DNA of 32,481 nucleotides from Gymnopilus junonius (Eukaryota > Basidiomycota > Agaricomycetes > Agaricales > Galerinaceae). This document shows positions 10,396 through 24,336 of the stretch, in pieces (the first letter of the stretch is position 1; every line of letters begins with the position of its first letter). A program made the position numbers and the translations under genes. The stretch is taken from positions 1 through 32,481 of the forward strand of contig JADNYJ010000363.1 of the NCBI GenBank assembly GCA_015501075.1. The letters run 5' to 3'. The notes under the pieces are model-generated. The model was not told the origin of the DNA, did not search any database, and saw only the letters and a list, made by a program, of their open reading frames with translations.

Positions 10396-12064
10396 TGCTA
10401 AAAGACGTTGGGGTCGATGCGGGGCAGATCCTGCAGGCCAGAGTCGTAGACTATGGTGGTAGTGATTGAATGCGGAGAAAAGCAAATGCGGGACGAGTTA
10501 CGACTATGGGGTAGATTTATTAAGGTTTATGGATGCTCCCTATGCTCCAATCGGGCGCCAAAGGGAATCGATCACATTTATCATGTGAATGTCCAGACCG
10601 TTTCCTCTATCTTCCGATGACAAGACCGCGTCGGCCGCATCTTGCAAGTGCGGGTGTCCGCTCTTCTTCCGCTCAAGCTTCCTAGGCCTTTACCGGCACT
10701 CACCCTGCGAGTAGTGCTGCAGCGCGCTTTAAAGTATGCAAGAGGGCATCTTTGGGAATGCCACCGGGGACAACCTACGTTCAAACTGGTAATAAACAAG
10801 AAGTTTCGAGTCTGGTAAACGCAGCAAAAGTTTCGGAGACGTAGGTACCTTTGTATAGGCGATATGCGGACTAACTGTGTTTCTTTCGCACTGCGCTGGA
10901 TGAAAGGATGAAGGTAGAAGTGCAAGGTGTGAGCGCTCGGCAAGCTTTTGGTGTATTTTCTGCCGGTCCGGCTCATGTCGTCATGTGCAACACGGCAGCA
11001 AATTGCGTTTTCACATTTTTTTGATGAGAAAAATATAAAACCGTGCAAAGAATTCGAAATCCTAAAATTCTGCCCGCGCTTCCAAGTTTAATGGCAAATT
11101 TCCTCGCGCATCTTTGGTATCTAGCCTTGGGAAGATTTTGGTGCACAAACCCACTACATAGGCAGGCATATAACAGATAATAACTTGCCAAATAGCATCA
11201 CTCGGAGAATTGAGCTTGAGGTAGTTTGACTCCCGAGCTTGAAGGCTACATGCACCAAGAGGTGTCAGATCCACCGATCTTGGACGTAGGGTTCCCACGG
11301 ATGGGGGGTATTCCTCGAAAGCAGTTGACGGCTTCCTCTCGGCGAACAATGTGGCATGTGACCGGCGTAGCTCAGCATCAACACACCAAACCTTCGTCAA
11401 CTAAGGTAGTTCATCCCAAGTTCATCCTGACCTCTTATCACTTTCGACGCGGCGCTCCAGCTTGATGTGTCCTCTGCTCCCGCAATAACCTCAACAGGGT
11501 CAACTGATGCTGTATATACTGTATCATCTCAGCCTCTCTCTCCTTCTCATGTCAATATATTTTTGTCAAATAATTCAACGAAGGAGAACGTCAGACCAAG
11601 CTCACTTCAAGTCCTTTGTGAACAATGTTATCTGTGACTTACATGGTGAATCTCCTCGATGACCTCATAGCACACAACCAATACAAAACCCTCCTATGCC
11701 CGTTCCATTTGCCTTGCCCATGGAAGTAGCTTATTGTTCTTATAACCAACCACAAAGGGATGTATTCTACTAACTAATTCCATATCTCTTCCTACTTTAT
11801 CCATTTGAAACCTCATCACTTTGAGCAACACTAGAGTGTGCACTGGTAAGTATGTCCCATGCCGCCACCAGCCGCACTGATTAAGTATATCAGCTCCGCC
11901 GAGTGTGCCGAGTGTGAGAAAATGATGAGTTGGCCAGACATATTTGGATCTGACGTCCGGGATCACTGGATCTGATGCCTCTTGACATGCACACTGATGA
12001 ATCCGGATAATCGATGATCGATAAGGGTCAATAAAGGGACCTCTCAGGGTCCTAATTCAATTCT

Positions 12065-12069
12065 ATTGG
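12065..12069 (-). promoter_or_regulatory. Inverted CCAAT box
   Basis: ATTGG on the plus strand lies about 80 bp upstream of a TATA box and in front of the homeodomain-like gene. This spacing is usual for a fungal core promoter; the assignment is an inference from position. Confidence 0.4.
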
Positions 12070-12148
12070 TCCAAGCTTTTTGAAAACGACACGCCCACAC
12101 GAACCTGATTGATATTTTTCCATTTAGCCCAACGCCAAAAATGAGACC

Positions 12149-12156
12149 TATAAAAA
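12149..12156 (+). promoter_or_regulatory. TATA box of the homeodomain-like gene
   Basis: TATAAAAA is followed by a CT-rich stretch (about 12170-12225), as is common around fungal transcription starts. It lies 248 bp before the ATG at 12404, so the 5' leader would be roughly 200 nt. Confidence 0.55.
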
Positions 12157-12403
12157 CCCCAACAGTATGGTCTCTCTCAAGGACCCTTCTTTTTCTCTCC
12201 TCTATCAAGGATCAAAAGGAAGCTGAAAGAAGTGCAGAAGAAGAGCCTGGGATTTGCTATTGCAGAATCCTGATCAGCCTTCTGACAAATACCAGCTATT
12301 AGTGCATAGGCACTGAACTTGACCAGCTAATAAAAACTAGACCAAAGCCGGCCGCTGAGCTGGCAATCCGAGACATTTTTTCTATCTCCTCGATAACAGT
12401 CAA

Positions 12404-13481
12404 ATGTCGGCAAGTCCAGCAGAGTCGAGCTCAAAGCCTGCAAATGCAAAATCAAGGAACCGTCTCTCAGCTGAAGGTGTTGCAATCCTCCAAGGTAATC
12501 AGCTAACAAAATTTGAAAACTATGTGTAGATTGCGGCTGACCACATCCATCTAGCTTACTGGGATGTACATCCAGGAGAGATGCCTTCAGTCAGCATGCG
12601 CAAAACATTGACCGAAGAGATCAAGGTTAGTTTGATCAGAGGCCATTCTTCGGCAGCCATCATACTGATCCCTGATTGGTTCAGAAAACACCCGGAAATG
12701 AATTTTACAAAATTCTCAACACCACCAGTTGGTTCAAACGGCGTATAGAAGAAATCCGGAAGGCTGCCAGTGTGCATGTTGACCCTCGTCAGTTAATTTC
12801 ACTTGCACACAGCTACAGTGCTGGGGCTGATGCAATCTCTTGATAGGCTTTCCCTCGCTATCAGCGGGTGTATTAGAGCACTTAGATGTGCTTCTCAAAA
12901 ATCAGCCTAATCCATCTCCAGACGTGATAAAAACATGGGCAACTCTGATAGCCAAGACTGGAGCCTCTTACCAAGATGTCGTAGCATGGGCACACCTCAC
13001 AATGCGAAATAATCATGCAGATCATCTTCCAACGCCTGCCAATACCGTATCTCCTGAACCTTCGAATCAGAAGCCTACCTTCACATCCATGTCTCCGACA
13101 CAAACACCATACCCTACGCAAGCACAAACTATGGGCATGAAAAAATCTCCAACGCAGTCGCCAATGCTCCCTCCTTCTCTTTCTATTCGAACAGGCCAGT
13201 CTCAAGGAAGTCCAACTCAGTGGAGACCATATTATCATCCCTCACCTGTTTCTCCAAGCTCGTCTTTTACTCAGAATTCTGCAGGCAACGCGCACAGCCA
13301 ACCTAACCGCGCCCCAACATTGCAGGAGGCGATAATTCAGGGCGTGGCAGACGCTGTTGCCAGTCCAGCACTGACAACGCCCCCAGACGTTCTGCCCTCC
13401 AACGCCGCAGAGTTCAACGCGATGTTTGCTCCTTATGAAAAACAGCTGTCGCAGCTGATGCGTGCGCTCGAGAGCTCTTGA
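12404..13481 (+). CDS. Small protein with two degenerate homeodomain-like segments
   Basis: Four exons (12404-12494, 12555-12625, 12685-12787, 12847-13481) join in frame into 299 residues. Residues about 20-80 look like a three-helix homeodomain: helix 1 around LSAEGVAILQAYWDVHP, helix 2 around SMRKTLTEEIKKTPG, and a recognition-like helix with SWFKRRIEEIRKA (Trp70, Phe71). The canonical WFxNRR is altered: the Asn that contacts adenine is replaced by Arg73. Residues about 92-144 (LSAGVLEHLDVLLKNQPNPS to VVAWAHLTMRNN, with Trp119 and Trp136) repeat the same hydrophobic spacing more loosely. The rest is Pro/Ser/Thr/Gln-rich and disordered, ending in a short predicted helix near the C-terminus. 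A nuclear regulator is the likeliest role, but DNA binding is inferred only. I cannot name the family. Confidence 0.75.
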
Positions 13482-13922
13482 AAAGAGTGATGATGCTTCC
13501 TCCCCTTCTTTTCTTAATTATTCCTGTGTATGTGACTGTAATTGTGAGTGGACATGTTTTCATTCTTAAAATAATTGCTGACGGCCTCCGAAGGTTTTCG
13601 ACGTATCTTGTAAATCACTGTCCTTTGTTTTCTGTGTGCAAACCTGTGCTACTCTCTTTAGTTAGTAATCTTATACTTAATGACCATACCACCTCCTTCT
13701 GTTACCCCAGCTTTCCCCTTTTTAGTTCAACAGTCAGACTTAATGTAATTCTTTCCCGATCCAGAAAAGAGAAAGTAGATCCACCAGCAGTGCATCCTCT
13801 GTGTACAATTAGGAGACTCATTATTAGACTACAGTATGTATTCTACAAATGACAGGTATCAAAGAGTAAAATAAATAGATAGGCGAGAAGAAAAGCAAAG
13901 GAAAGAATGCAAGATACATCCG
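13482..13922. other. Convergent 3' flanks
   Basis: This is the gap between the stop of the plus-strand homeodomain-like gene and the stop of the minus-strand Swr1 gene. It is T-rich on the plus strand near 13500-13750. An open frame continues from 13478 to 13852 but has no domain character and is judged to be 3' UTR. Confidence 0.45.
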
Positions 13923-16900
13923 CTACATCAGCTTTAACTCTCGGAAGTTATCGTAGTCCTTCTCCGCCCATGCAAGCATGTAATCTGCAACCGAACCACC
14001 CTGCTCTTCTTCCTCTTCATCTGCACCTCCCTCCGCGCCAGCCATGTCGCCATCGCCCATATCTTCCTGTCCCATGTCAGCATCAGCTGGAGTTGACCCT
14101 TCTGGTAGCGTTAAAGCCAGATTCTGCATCTCCTCCAAAGTCGGCCTCATCAGCTCCCACCAAAGAAAATTCCTCGCGAGCAGCAACATCAGCCGCATGT
14201 CGATCCTCTGCATCTTCAAAGTCACCTAACGCTTTGGTCAGAGCGCCAGTACTCTCGTCGCTAAATAGTGTGCGCCAATCGAATTCACCCCTCTGAATGA
14301 CGATATCATCCAGTGATCGTTTTTGATTAGCCTTTCGTAGCATGGCTTCTTCGACGGTGTATTGAGAAACGAAACGATAAATGTGCACGTCGCGTATCTG
14401 GCCAATGCGATGAGCCCTGCAGGAGAACAGAATGAATCTCGTGATCGTTACACAAAACATAGATCAAACACACCGATCCTCGCACTGCTTATCCATCTGG
14501 GGGTTGAAGTCACTATCGTAGAAAATGACGGTATCAGCTCCAGTTAAGCTAGGAAGCAATGAAATATGTCAATAGCAATGGATGAACAAAAGGCTTTGGA
14601 CATACTTGATGCCAACACCTCCAGATCTTGAAGAAGCAATGAAGCAGAATACCCTAGGATCGGCATTGAAGCGCTCCGTGATATACTGACGATCTTCAAT
14701 CTTAGTGGCGCCATCCAATCTGAGGTAAAGGTAACCATGAAAGTTAAGAAAAATCTCCAAGATATCGAGGATGCGTGTCATCTGTGTAAAAATAAGGACA
14801 CGGTGTCCCCCAGCCTTCTTTTCTTGAAGCAAGGTTGCTAGCTTTTGCAATTTACCACAATCATATTGCAGCAAAGATGGATCTGGGAAGGCGATTTGCA
14901 GTTTAACACTAGCACGGTGTAATGTTTCATCAAAATCGATGGGCTGCGTTAGAATCGTATCTTGGTACCCTGCCAGAGCAAGGCGAGGCAGGTCCATTGC
15001 GACCACAGGCGGGGTAACGAAAGCGAAACGATCGATCAAGGGAGCCATTTCTTCAGCTCTGGAGGAATACGACTTGACAGCTTTATTGACCTGATCCACA
15101 CGGTCGAGGTGATCGAAGCGAGTCTCGACATGAGAGAAGGGAAGAATGGGCTTGCGAATTTGGCTCAGTTTGACTATTAGACCCTCAGGGATGATTGGCA
15201 TGTGCGAGCATCGAAGCTTGTTGAGATAGCCAATATGGGCCCACCGAGCGATCGTCCTTGCCCGTTGGGCATATTCAGAATACTTGCGAAAACCAGCAAT
15301 AGTGCGAGTATCCTTCGGCGGCGGTTCTCCTACTGTTTCACCATAATATGGCATAGAGGTAGTCGCATCCAGGCTCCTGGTCATAGCCGATGCCCAGAGA
15401 GACGTTGTAGCACGTCCAATAAACTGCAAGCCGATCACATCCAAATTAACGCACTCGTCCTCTTCCATTAGAAATCGCCGCCGTACGAGCAGCTCCTTGA
15501 TCTCAAAGTCGGCTATTGCAGACCGTGACATGGCAAAAGATGTGGCAATTGGGTGGACCTCAAAGAGATCTGGATGATTACAGACTTTGCGTAGTTGCAT
15601 CAAGACGTTGGCAATCTTCTGATACACCCCAGAATCTAGAGCATCTCTTGTTTGGGCCCGTGACATGAACTCATCGTAAAGGAACCGCTGGCGTTTAGAT
15701 AAAGGACATAGGGTGAGATGCTCGAACTTGCTTGGAAGTTCCTTTTCAACGTCTCGTTTGAGTCGCCGGAGGAGATAGGGACGCAGGACAGTGTGAAGCT
15801 TGGAAACACGCTGCATGGTTTCGTCGTCGTTAATGTTACCCATCTCTATCGCCTTTTCCAAAGGGTCTTCGAGATGTCAATGGAAAGAATTAGCAGAGAC
15901 ACGGTAATACTCACTGGAAAACCACTCCGCAAATTCTTTCAGATTGGCGAAATTCGAACCAGACATCAAAAATTGGAGGAGCGACCACAGTTCAGTTAGG
16001 TTGTTTTGAAGCGGCGTGCCAGTTAATAGCAGACGTCGATGCGACCTAAACATGAGCAAAATATTCCAGCGCTGCGATTTAAAATTTTTGATCATGTGGG
16101 CTTCGTCAAGGATCATGTAATACCAAGGCTTGCGTTTGAAAATATGCGCGTCTCTGCTAGCAAGTGTGTATGAAGTTATACACACGTTGAAATGGAACTT
16201 GTCATTCCAACCTTGACGGAGCTCCTTGCGCCGCTTAGTTGTACCGTGGTAGCTCAAGACTTTAAAACCAGGAAGAAATTTCTTGAACTCCATTTCCCAG
16301 TTTAGAAGTACGCTGGTTGGAACAACCTATACAGCAGGTAAATATTATGAGGAATCGGGTATCATAGTGAAACATACAATGAGATGAGGACCCCAGATGC
16401 CACGATCACAGGCAAGGTGGGCAAGAAGAGCAATAGTTTGAATGGTTTTGCTGTAAAAAGTTGTTAGTCAAGGCAGTTCCCGCAGCAAGGGAAGCACCGA
16501 CCCCAGGCCCATCTCGTCCGCTAAAATGCCATTGAGTCTATTGGAATGCAAACTAGCGAGCCATTCCAAACCCGACTGCTGGTAAGGACGCAGGACACCC
16601 CGCAGCAATAGGGGAGGCGTAACTTTGGTCTCAGGGTCCCAGTCCACAGGTACAACAGCAAAAGGCCTCAGATATGCTGGAATTTGTGATTCCAAATCGA
16701 CCTCCTTGTCCTGTTCCTCTACGTCATTTTCTTCTTCACGTTCTCCCTCAATACCCACTGGCATCTCTTGTTCGGGATTCTCATCTACCATTGGGACGTA
16801 TACTTGATCTGTGTAGGCACTCAGGTCATGCTGGTCTTGGGTACTGGCTTGGTCGTCGAGAATTTGCGTAGACTGATCTGCATCAGATTCTGGTTGACTG

Positions 16901-19744
16901 TGACTCAAATCCTCGGTTTCATGAGACTGAGAGAAGAACCCAAGCTCATGATCTATTACATCATTTGCTAGAAGCTCTGGAGTCGCTTCCAAATTAACAG
17001 GCGCAGCACTTGATCCCTCTTGAGGAGGTTCATCGAGCGATTCAGGCTGCGAACTTTCATCCAACAATATATCATCCGCCAGAAATAAATCTTGTGTCCT
17101 GGGACGTCGCTGAGATGACAACTTAGAATCAAGATTGAAAAGGGCGTCGAAGGCACCGTCGGAAGACCTCTCTGTTCGCATATCGACATCCTGACTTTCT
17201 CCGTCAAATAACAGAATAGTAGAAAGATCTTGATCTTCTTCTGGGTGATTTGATCCTGGTGTCTTGGACCTCGTCATCGGAGAACTCTCTTCTATGAGTG
17301 AACCGTCCCTGATTTCCTCGCCTTCATTTGGGAGAGGGCCCAGTGATCAGCGTCTCAATGCCAGGTTCGTCTTCTCCTTCGTCTTTCGTCTTCTTCGTCT
17401 GTCTGTTCATCCTCGTCCACCTTGTCCTCGCCTTCGTCGTCCTGATCGTCAAAGCCACCAAAACTACCTGATCGGCTTCGCGAGCCGAATATGTCGCCTC
17501 TCGATAGGTCACCCTGCTGCGTCTCAAGAAGTTGGCCCGACTGATCAAGAATGGCATCAAGATGAGCATGTCCAAGTCTTCTGTCCTCTTCTTCTTGCTC
17601 TTGGCGTTGTTTTTCACGAATATGCTACAAAAGATTAGGAATTGATATATGCTTCGAAACAATTGGGCATGTTAAATTTCAAACTTACATACAACGCCTT
17701 CTTCCACTCTGCAGAAACCAACTTCATTGTAGACTTCGCCAGAGCGCGTAACTTACGCTCTTCCAAATCTCTAGCCTTATTCTTCCTTTGCTCCAGAACT
17801 TCAAAATACGCGTGCACTTTAGAAGCAATCTGAGATGTGATTTGCATCGCAAGGGACTTTTTGGGCTTCGTTTTGCCTCTTTCGACGACGGCTTCCACGA
17901 TGTGAGACCATGCGTCTGTTTTGACATGCGTAGGGCCAGAATATGTGATGTCTTCGGGGGCTGTACCGTCCGTGTCGAGGAAGAATCTGCCTTCCTTACG
18001 GAATTTTTCAACGCGCTCTCGGAGCTTGGCCTCATCACTTGCTTGTTCTGCAAGGGTTGATGCAGATACATCCTCTTCGTCAAGCATCGTGTAGGATGAG
18101 AGGAAACGATGTAACGAGTTTATACCTTGGCTCCGGGGGTCGTTGCAGAGGATTTGTAAGGGTTGGTGGTGGTCGACGAACGATGAGCTTTATTCTTGGA
18201 AGACCAAATTTTATGGGTGAAGGGCTTGGAGAAATGAATGACTGAGTTGGTGCAGGAGTCAGTGGAGGGCGTGATGATGGCGGGAGTGGTAGTGATACAA
18301 TGTCTGATGGCGGCTCATGTAGCGAACTTTTATTTTCAGTAGAAAAGCGAAGCTTGGAAAAATGTTCAACATTGAATGTAAAAATTAGAAAGAAAAAAAA
18401 GAAAAGCTCACCTTGATTCTAGGTGTTGTTGTGGGTGGTGGCCGTGGCGGTGGTGGAATGGGTGCTTTCAGCCTCCCACTGCGCCTCTGCTGAAGCCCGA
18501 CAGAAATGGACTCATCAGGAGGAACAGGGGGGCAAGGTGCATGTCCATTAATTCCATTCGTAGTCGCAGAAAGTTTGGTAGAAAGGCCATCAACACTTGT
18601 CGCAACAGAATGTCGAGTATGTCCGTTAGCTTTCCGAGATAGACGTTTAACAAGACCTGGTGGCTCATCGGACTCAATTGGTGGGACAGGCGGTGGCTCG
18701 GTAGGGGACCCGGTTTGGGTTTGCTCGACTGTAGATCTTGTCTGAGCAACGTTTCTGTCAGATTTTCGCTGGGCAGCGCGAATATTGCCATTTCCACCTC
18801 CCAAATTTGGAGCCGTAATTGACTCTGCTGGTTCAGGTATGATGGCAGGTTTACTTGGAACACTTTTCTTGTCGAATTTCCTGTTAACGTAAACCTCTCT
18901 GTCTCCATTCCCAACCGGAGCTGATAAAGGTTCCGGAATCTTTGGTTCTTGCGTGTGCATTACGACTGCAGGCTGAGGTTCAGATTCGGGAACATCCTTT
19001 TCTTTTCCTTTGCCCTTATACGAAGACACACTAGCCAAAGTTTCCATTATCTCCGCCTTCCTGCTAACTTTTGGCTTCGGCTTGCGCTGTGGGGATGGCG
19101 TAGGAAGAGGCGTAGATATCGCAGCATTGGCCAGAATTTGTCGACGTTCGTTCAACCTTCCTCTTGTCTGCCTTGAGGGCCCTGCAGTTGGCGCTGCTTT
19201 GTCGATGAGGTCGTATTTGGCTTTGTACTGCATGAAGTATTGTCAGTGAGAAGCTTAGATGGCTGCTAAAAAGAGTACTTGCCTCTCTGAAACTGCAGTG
19301 CGGTCCCGTTTTCCTTCCTGGTGAATAACATCCGTCAATCAACGTTCTGTTCCGAAGTACAGCTACCGCTTACTGCAGGGTCGTATGAAAGCATCATAGT
19401 AAAGTTTTCCATATGAAATAGTTCTCGAACCTGAAAAAGACATGAGAGACCTAAAATTTAGTGACAAAAATCAAGACATACCAAATCATCGTGCCTATTA
19501 ACCACTTGATCTAGCTGGACCTGCTTCGCAGCAAGTAACGCAGCATTCTGAGCGTCGACCGCATCTTTCGCACCTCCAACAGGCTGAGCAGGCTGCGTAA
19601 CAACCTTCGACCGCGACCTCGCTTCCCGTTCGCTGTATCTCCGCCATAACTCAAGCCCGAGCGCGTTCCTCTTCTCCTCAAAGCTCTGCTCCCAGCCTCT
19701 CTTCCTTCTGTTACATAAGACCCGCTGATACTGTTCTCAGACAT
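13923..19744 (-). CDS. SWR1: Swr1 ATPase, catalytic subunit of the SWR1 remodeller
   Basis: This is a Snf2/INO80-type ATPase that exchanges H2A for H2A.Z in nucleosomes. Eleven exons encode about 1,750 residues. In order they give an N-terminal helical region, a Pro/Ser-rich segment, an HSA domain (about 17700-18087, binding actin and Arp4), an acidic stretch, and the first RecA lobe with the Walker A motif DEMGLGKT split by the intron at 16451-16501. The DEAH box [16 protein letters not shown] and [17 protein letters not shown] follow. A long insertion (about 14980-15560) sits between the lobes, which is the INO80/SWR1 hallmark. The second lobe has [25 protein letters not shown] and DRAHRIGQ, and the protein ends [21 protein letters not shown]. 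Five one-base homopolymer offsets (near 19705, 18120, 17385, 17328 and 14135) must be ignored to read through. Confidence 0.93.
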
Positions 19745-20352
19745 ACGAGGATCACTTCAAAGCAAATGCCACCTCCTAGAAAGTTGAACAGTCGTTGTAC
19801 ATGTCCTCCCTCGAGGGGTTGAGCCGCTCACACGGAGCCCAAACAGTCGATCTTGGGAGATTCTGGATGGTTTGAGCCAATTCTTGGATGAAAACAGAGC
19901 ACAAGTGGACAAGAAAGCGGTGGGATGAACGCCAGGTAGTAATTACCGCAGACGCGCCGTGGGTTAGCAGAAAAGAGTTCAGTTTGGCCGGGCATTATTT
20001 TTTGGGTTGTCTGATACCCTTTGTTTGCCGATGACAAACATCCTCAGGTTCGCATTCGCCTGATTCAGAACATTCACGCATCCGAATCTGAAGACATGCA
20101 ACTTGATAACGGAACAACGGTAACATTTGGGTATCTTCGTACAGACACAACTACATAAAGAGGAAATAAAACACAACAAGCAACAACTGCAACAACAACA
20201 GAAGAGTCCTCTGGATAATGACCAACGCAGACCACACACACTGCTGCCTGGTGCATCCCTACATCCCAAAAGAAAAGTACAATCGAAAGACAAAACAAGA
20301 AGACGCCTGCCTCTTTCGCTTTTGATAACCAACTGCTCGTCGTGAATCACCG
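19745..20352. promoter_or_regulatory. Swr1 upstream region and PKA 3' flank
   Basis: This 608 bp gap lies between two minus-strand genes. It contains a CAA-rich run around 20175-20205. Open frames on both strands are low complexity (Cys/Val-rich on the minus strand) and are not supported as genes. Confidence 0.4.
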
Positions 20353-21816
<1,464 letters not shown>

Positions 21817-22349
21817 GGACAGCCTGACAAGAAAAAAATAAAAGGATTACAGAAAAAATAAAAAAAGAGGACAGTGCAGTGCAGACGGAGGAATTCAAAG
21901 GCTTTTCATATCCAATTGTTCAATCCTAGTCTACAAATAGATCCTATACAGCCACGTGATAGAATACAAAGCCACTCTTCCTTGGCACAAAGAAACACCA
22001 TCGTTGGAACAAGGCCGTCGTTTTCTATATCTGCTGAAACATGTTCCCCCTGATCCTCATGCCAACTTGTCCTATAAGTCGATGGTCCTAAGCAGCCTAT
22101 GATTTTGGCCAACGTCGCCCCAACCCCTCCAGCGAATTTCTACAGGATTATCAAATATTTCCCTTGAAAGCTTGACTGGTACCTTAACCCGTCAGATTTT
22201 TATGCGTAAACGCAAGCGCCGTTCCAACGCATACGGAGGTTTAGACATGACCGTTAACTATATCATGACGTGGGCTTCGTACACGCCTCAACCAGAACTG
22301 GAGTCCGTTTGACTGCATAGTACGCAAGAGAAGGTCTGATGGTTACACG
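21817..22349. promoter_or_regulatory. PKA upstream region
   Basis: This is the 533 bp between the SET gene stop and the PKA start. It has A-rich runs just upstream of the PKA ATG (21830-21870), a palindromic E-box at 21953-21958, and no supported exon. Confidence 0.4.
21953..21958. promoter_or_regulatory. CACGTG E-box upstream of PKA
   Basis: This perfect CACGTG palindrome lies 137 bp before the PKA start codon. It could bind a bHLH factor; six bases also occur by chance, so function is an inference. Confidence 0.3.
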
Positions 22350-24336
22350 TTAAACTTGATTCAACAGTGAAGTCAACGCGCTTGTCAATTCTCCCCATTC
22401 CGATTCGCAACAATCGAGAATTGATCGTTCGCTCATCAAAAGTGATAAGGCTAACTCAGTTCTGACGGCGTTATCAGAAATCTCCTGCATACCGAAAGCG
22501 AAAAGGTGAATCAAAAGTCCACCAACCACAACGTAAGAAAGTACACACCTCCATGGCATTCCACAGACCATGAAGTTCAGAATCCACTTTTCCGCTATTG
22601 AATTTACGATGTGAGCAAAGCGCCATGCTCATTTGACCAATTTCCAGCAGAACTTCTATGATTCGCGTGTCAGGGTGGTTGAACGTGATCTGATGAGAAG
22701 GGGCATTCTCGCTTTCATCTTGGTCTCCAAGCAGAGAGGTTTCCAGCGTTAACTGGTGGTTCAGGACAGCTTGCAGTGTTTGCCGGAGATCAACTCTGGT
22801 CGGAAACAGCTGTTGCCGATGTACGGATGTAACGAAGAAGATGGACCACAGCTGGTGAGATAGACTGCCTTCGTCGTTCAAGTAGAATTGACGATCTGAA
22901 GGTCCTCCGTAATAGATGAGACGAGACTGGTCGAATACGTGGTGGTCCCGGTTGAGACAAGGTAGGATATCGCGGAAGAGACTGAAGACCTCCTCTTGAT
23001 CCGTTTCAGAGGCATCCGGAGGTAAAAGCACCTTCAAGATTTCTTCCATCGTCCAGGACAGACGGTCGTTGGCATTAACGTCCAGAACGAAACCATACTG
23101 GTTGAGCAACTGGGCGTTCGTCAAGTCTTCCCCATATGTATTGAAAATCTCAGTAGATGGCCCTATGCCGGTGTTGGAGACCATATCGTAAAACAAATCA
23201 TGATCAACATCCTGATTTTGGATTTTGGGAGCTGTTCTTCCTTCAGAGCTTTCTTCAGCGTCGTGAGGGCATTCCTCCAGTGACCCGCATTCAGGACAAA
23301 CATTATAGTCACTCTTAGAAATGATCAATGAAAGGAAGTTGCAGACTGGACGCGGTACGTACTTCAAGGTGAACATGGTTTTCCACTATATGATTGAAGC
23401 TAAAATGCCAGTATCGTTCAGCACATAGATGGGCGACACAGCTTAATCCACTCACACATCAGCGATGGGCACCATAGATAATCCATGATACGCGTCCACG
23501 AGGAAAGCGCGCGATGAAACCAATGAAAACGCACGATAAAACCCGTTCAGTGTTGGAATGCTGGATGTAGTACTACCGTATTGCCATAAAGCCATGTGTT
23601 GCAAGAGCAATGGTTCGGCGAAATCGTGGTAAAACCGGTTAATTTCCTCCTGTAATACAATGTCGACGACTGAGTATGGATCGCAAAATGACAACAAAAG
23701 GGAGACACTGCATCCCGTACCAATGTTGTCAGGCCATCTTCCGATCTGGAATTGAGAATCTTATTGGCTTCAGTTCCTCTGAGCCAGGCGAGTGCCTCCG
23801 TGCCATCTTCACCTTTGAAGGTGCCCGTTTCCAAGCACCAGAACATTGGTAGGTCGACAAGTCCGGCAGGCAAGGATTGGAGGTATCCAAACCATCTAGA
23901 TTGTGTTTCTCGCAATCTGGAGCGGATATATCGATATATGAAATTGCTGAAATCCGGGTATAAGAAGCTCACATTTCGGCATACAACGCTAGTGAAAGTG
24001 CAAGCTGTGCCTCAAGCCCGTAAGGACTGAAAGGAATATAACCAGAAAGCGAACAGCTTCGAACAGACAAAACGGCATCTTTGGGTATTCTGACCACTTC
24101 CAATGAAATTTTTTTATGATAAGTACTTGTCAAGTGACAAGGACAAGAAGAATGCACATACAAGTATAATTCGGCGGTATAAATTTTTCAGTTGAATAAA
24201 CACCGAGACACCCGCGTCCGCCTTCATCTTCATCTACATCTAAAGCGATGCGCATATGAGGATCGATGAAGATGCAGTTGGCGGCACACCATTCCAGTAG
24301 CACGTTTACTTGGCTATGAATTTGCTGACCAGACAT
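22350..24336 (-). CDS. SET-domain lysine methyltransferase (Rubisco-MTase type)
   Basis: This is a protein lysine methyltransferase of the class that includes plant Rubisco LSMT, SETD3/SETD6 and yeast Rkm enzymes; the substrate is unknown. Seven exons (24336-24162, 24096-23973, 23916-23721, 23649-23456, 23399-23363, 23313-22549, 22484-22350) give 541 residues with no frame error. The N-terminus is MSGQQIHSQVNVLLEWCAAN with a following GRGCLGVYS, the usual SET entry. The central SET core has IADVFNH (about 227-233), whose Asn-His binds AdoMet, and EIFNTYGE (about 298-304), the catalytic Tyr motif. Between them lies a segment CPECGSLEECPHD. The C-terminal half is the helical Rubisco-LSMT substrate-binding region. 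It is divergent from the COX14-like gene, with 275 bp between starts. Confidence 0.9.

Larger units (their letters stand above)
10396..12403. other. 2 kb intergenic region between divergent genes
   Basis: It lies between the carrier (-) and the homeodomain-like gene (+) and must contain both promoters. Several open frames of 70-155 codons occur on the minus strand (for example 10581-11048 and 11062-11400). They lack family motifs and read like chance frames. The TATA and CCAAT elements near 12065-12156 are listed separately. Confidence 0.5.

Noticed and set aside
10581..11048. 155-codon minus-strand open frame upstream of the carrier gene
   Set aside because: It is basic and Cys/Arg-rich, with no domain pattern and no splice partners. 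It reads as a chance frame in intergenic DNA.
13478..13852. Hydrophobic 124-codon frame just after the homeodomain-like stop
   Set aside because: It starts inside the stop region of the preceding gene and has no splice or family support; 3' UTR is the simpler reading.
19228..19284. GC donor (AGAG|GCAAGT) for the third Swr1 intron
   Set aside because: A GT donor five bases further (CAA|GTACTC) gives a phase-0 join to YKAKYDL, so no non-canonical site is needed.
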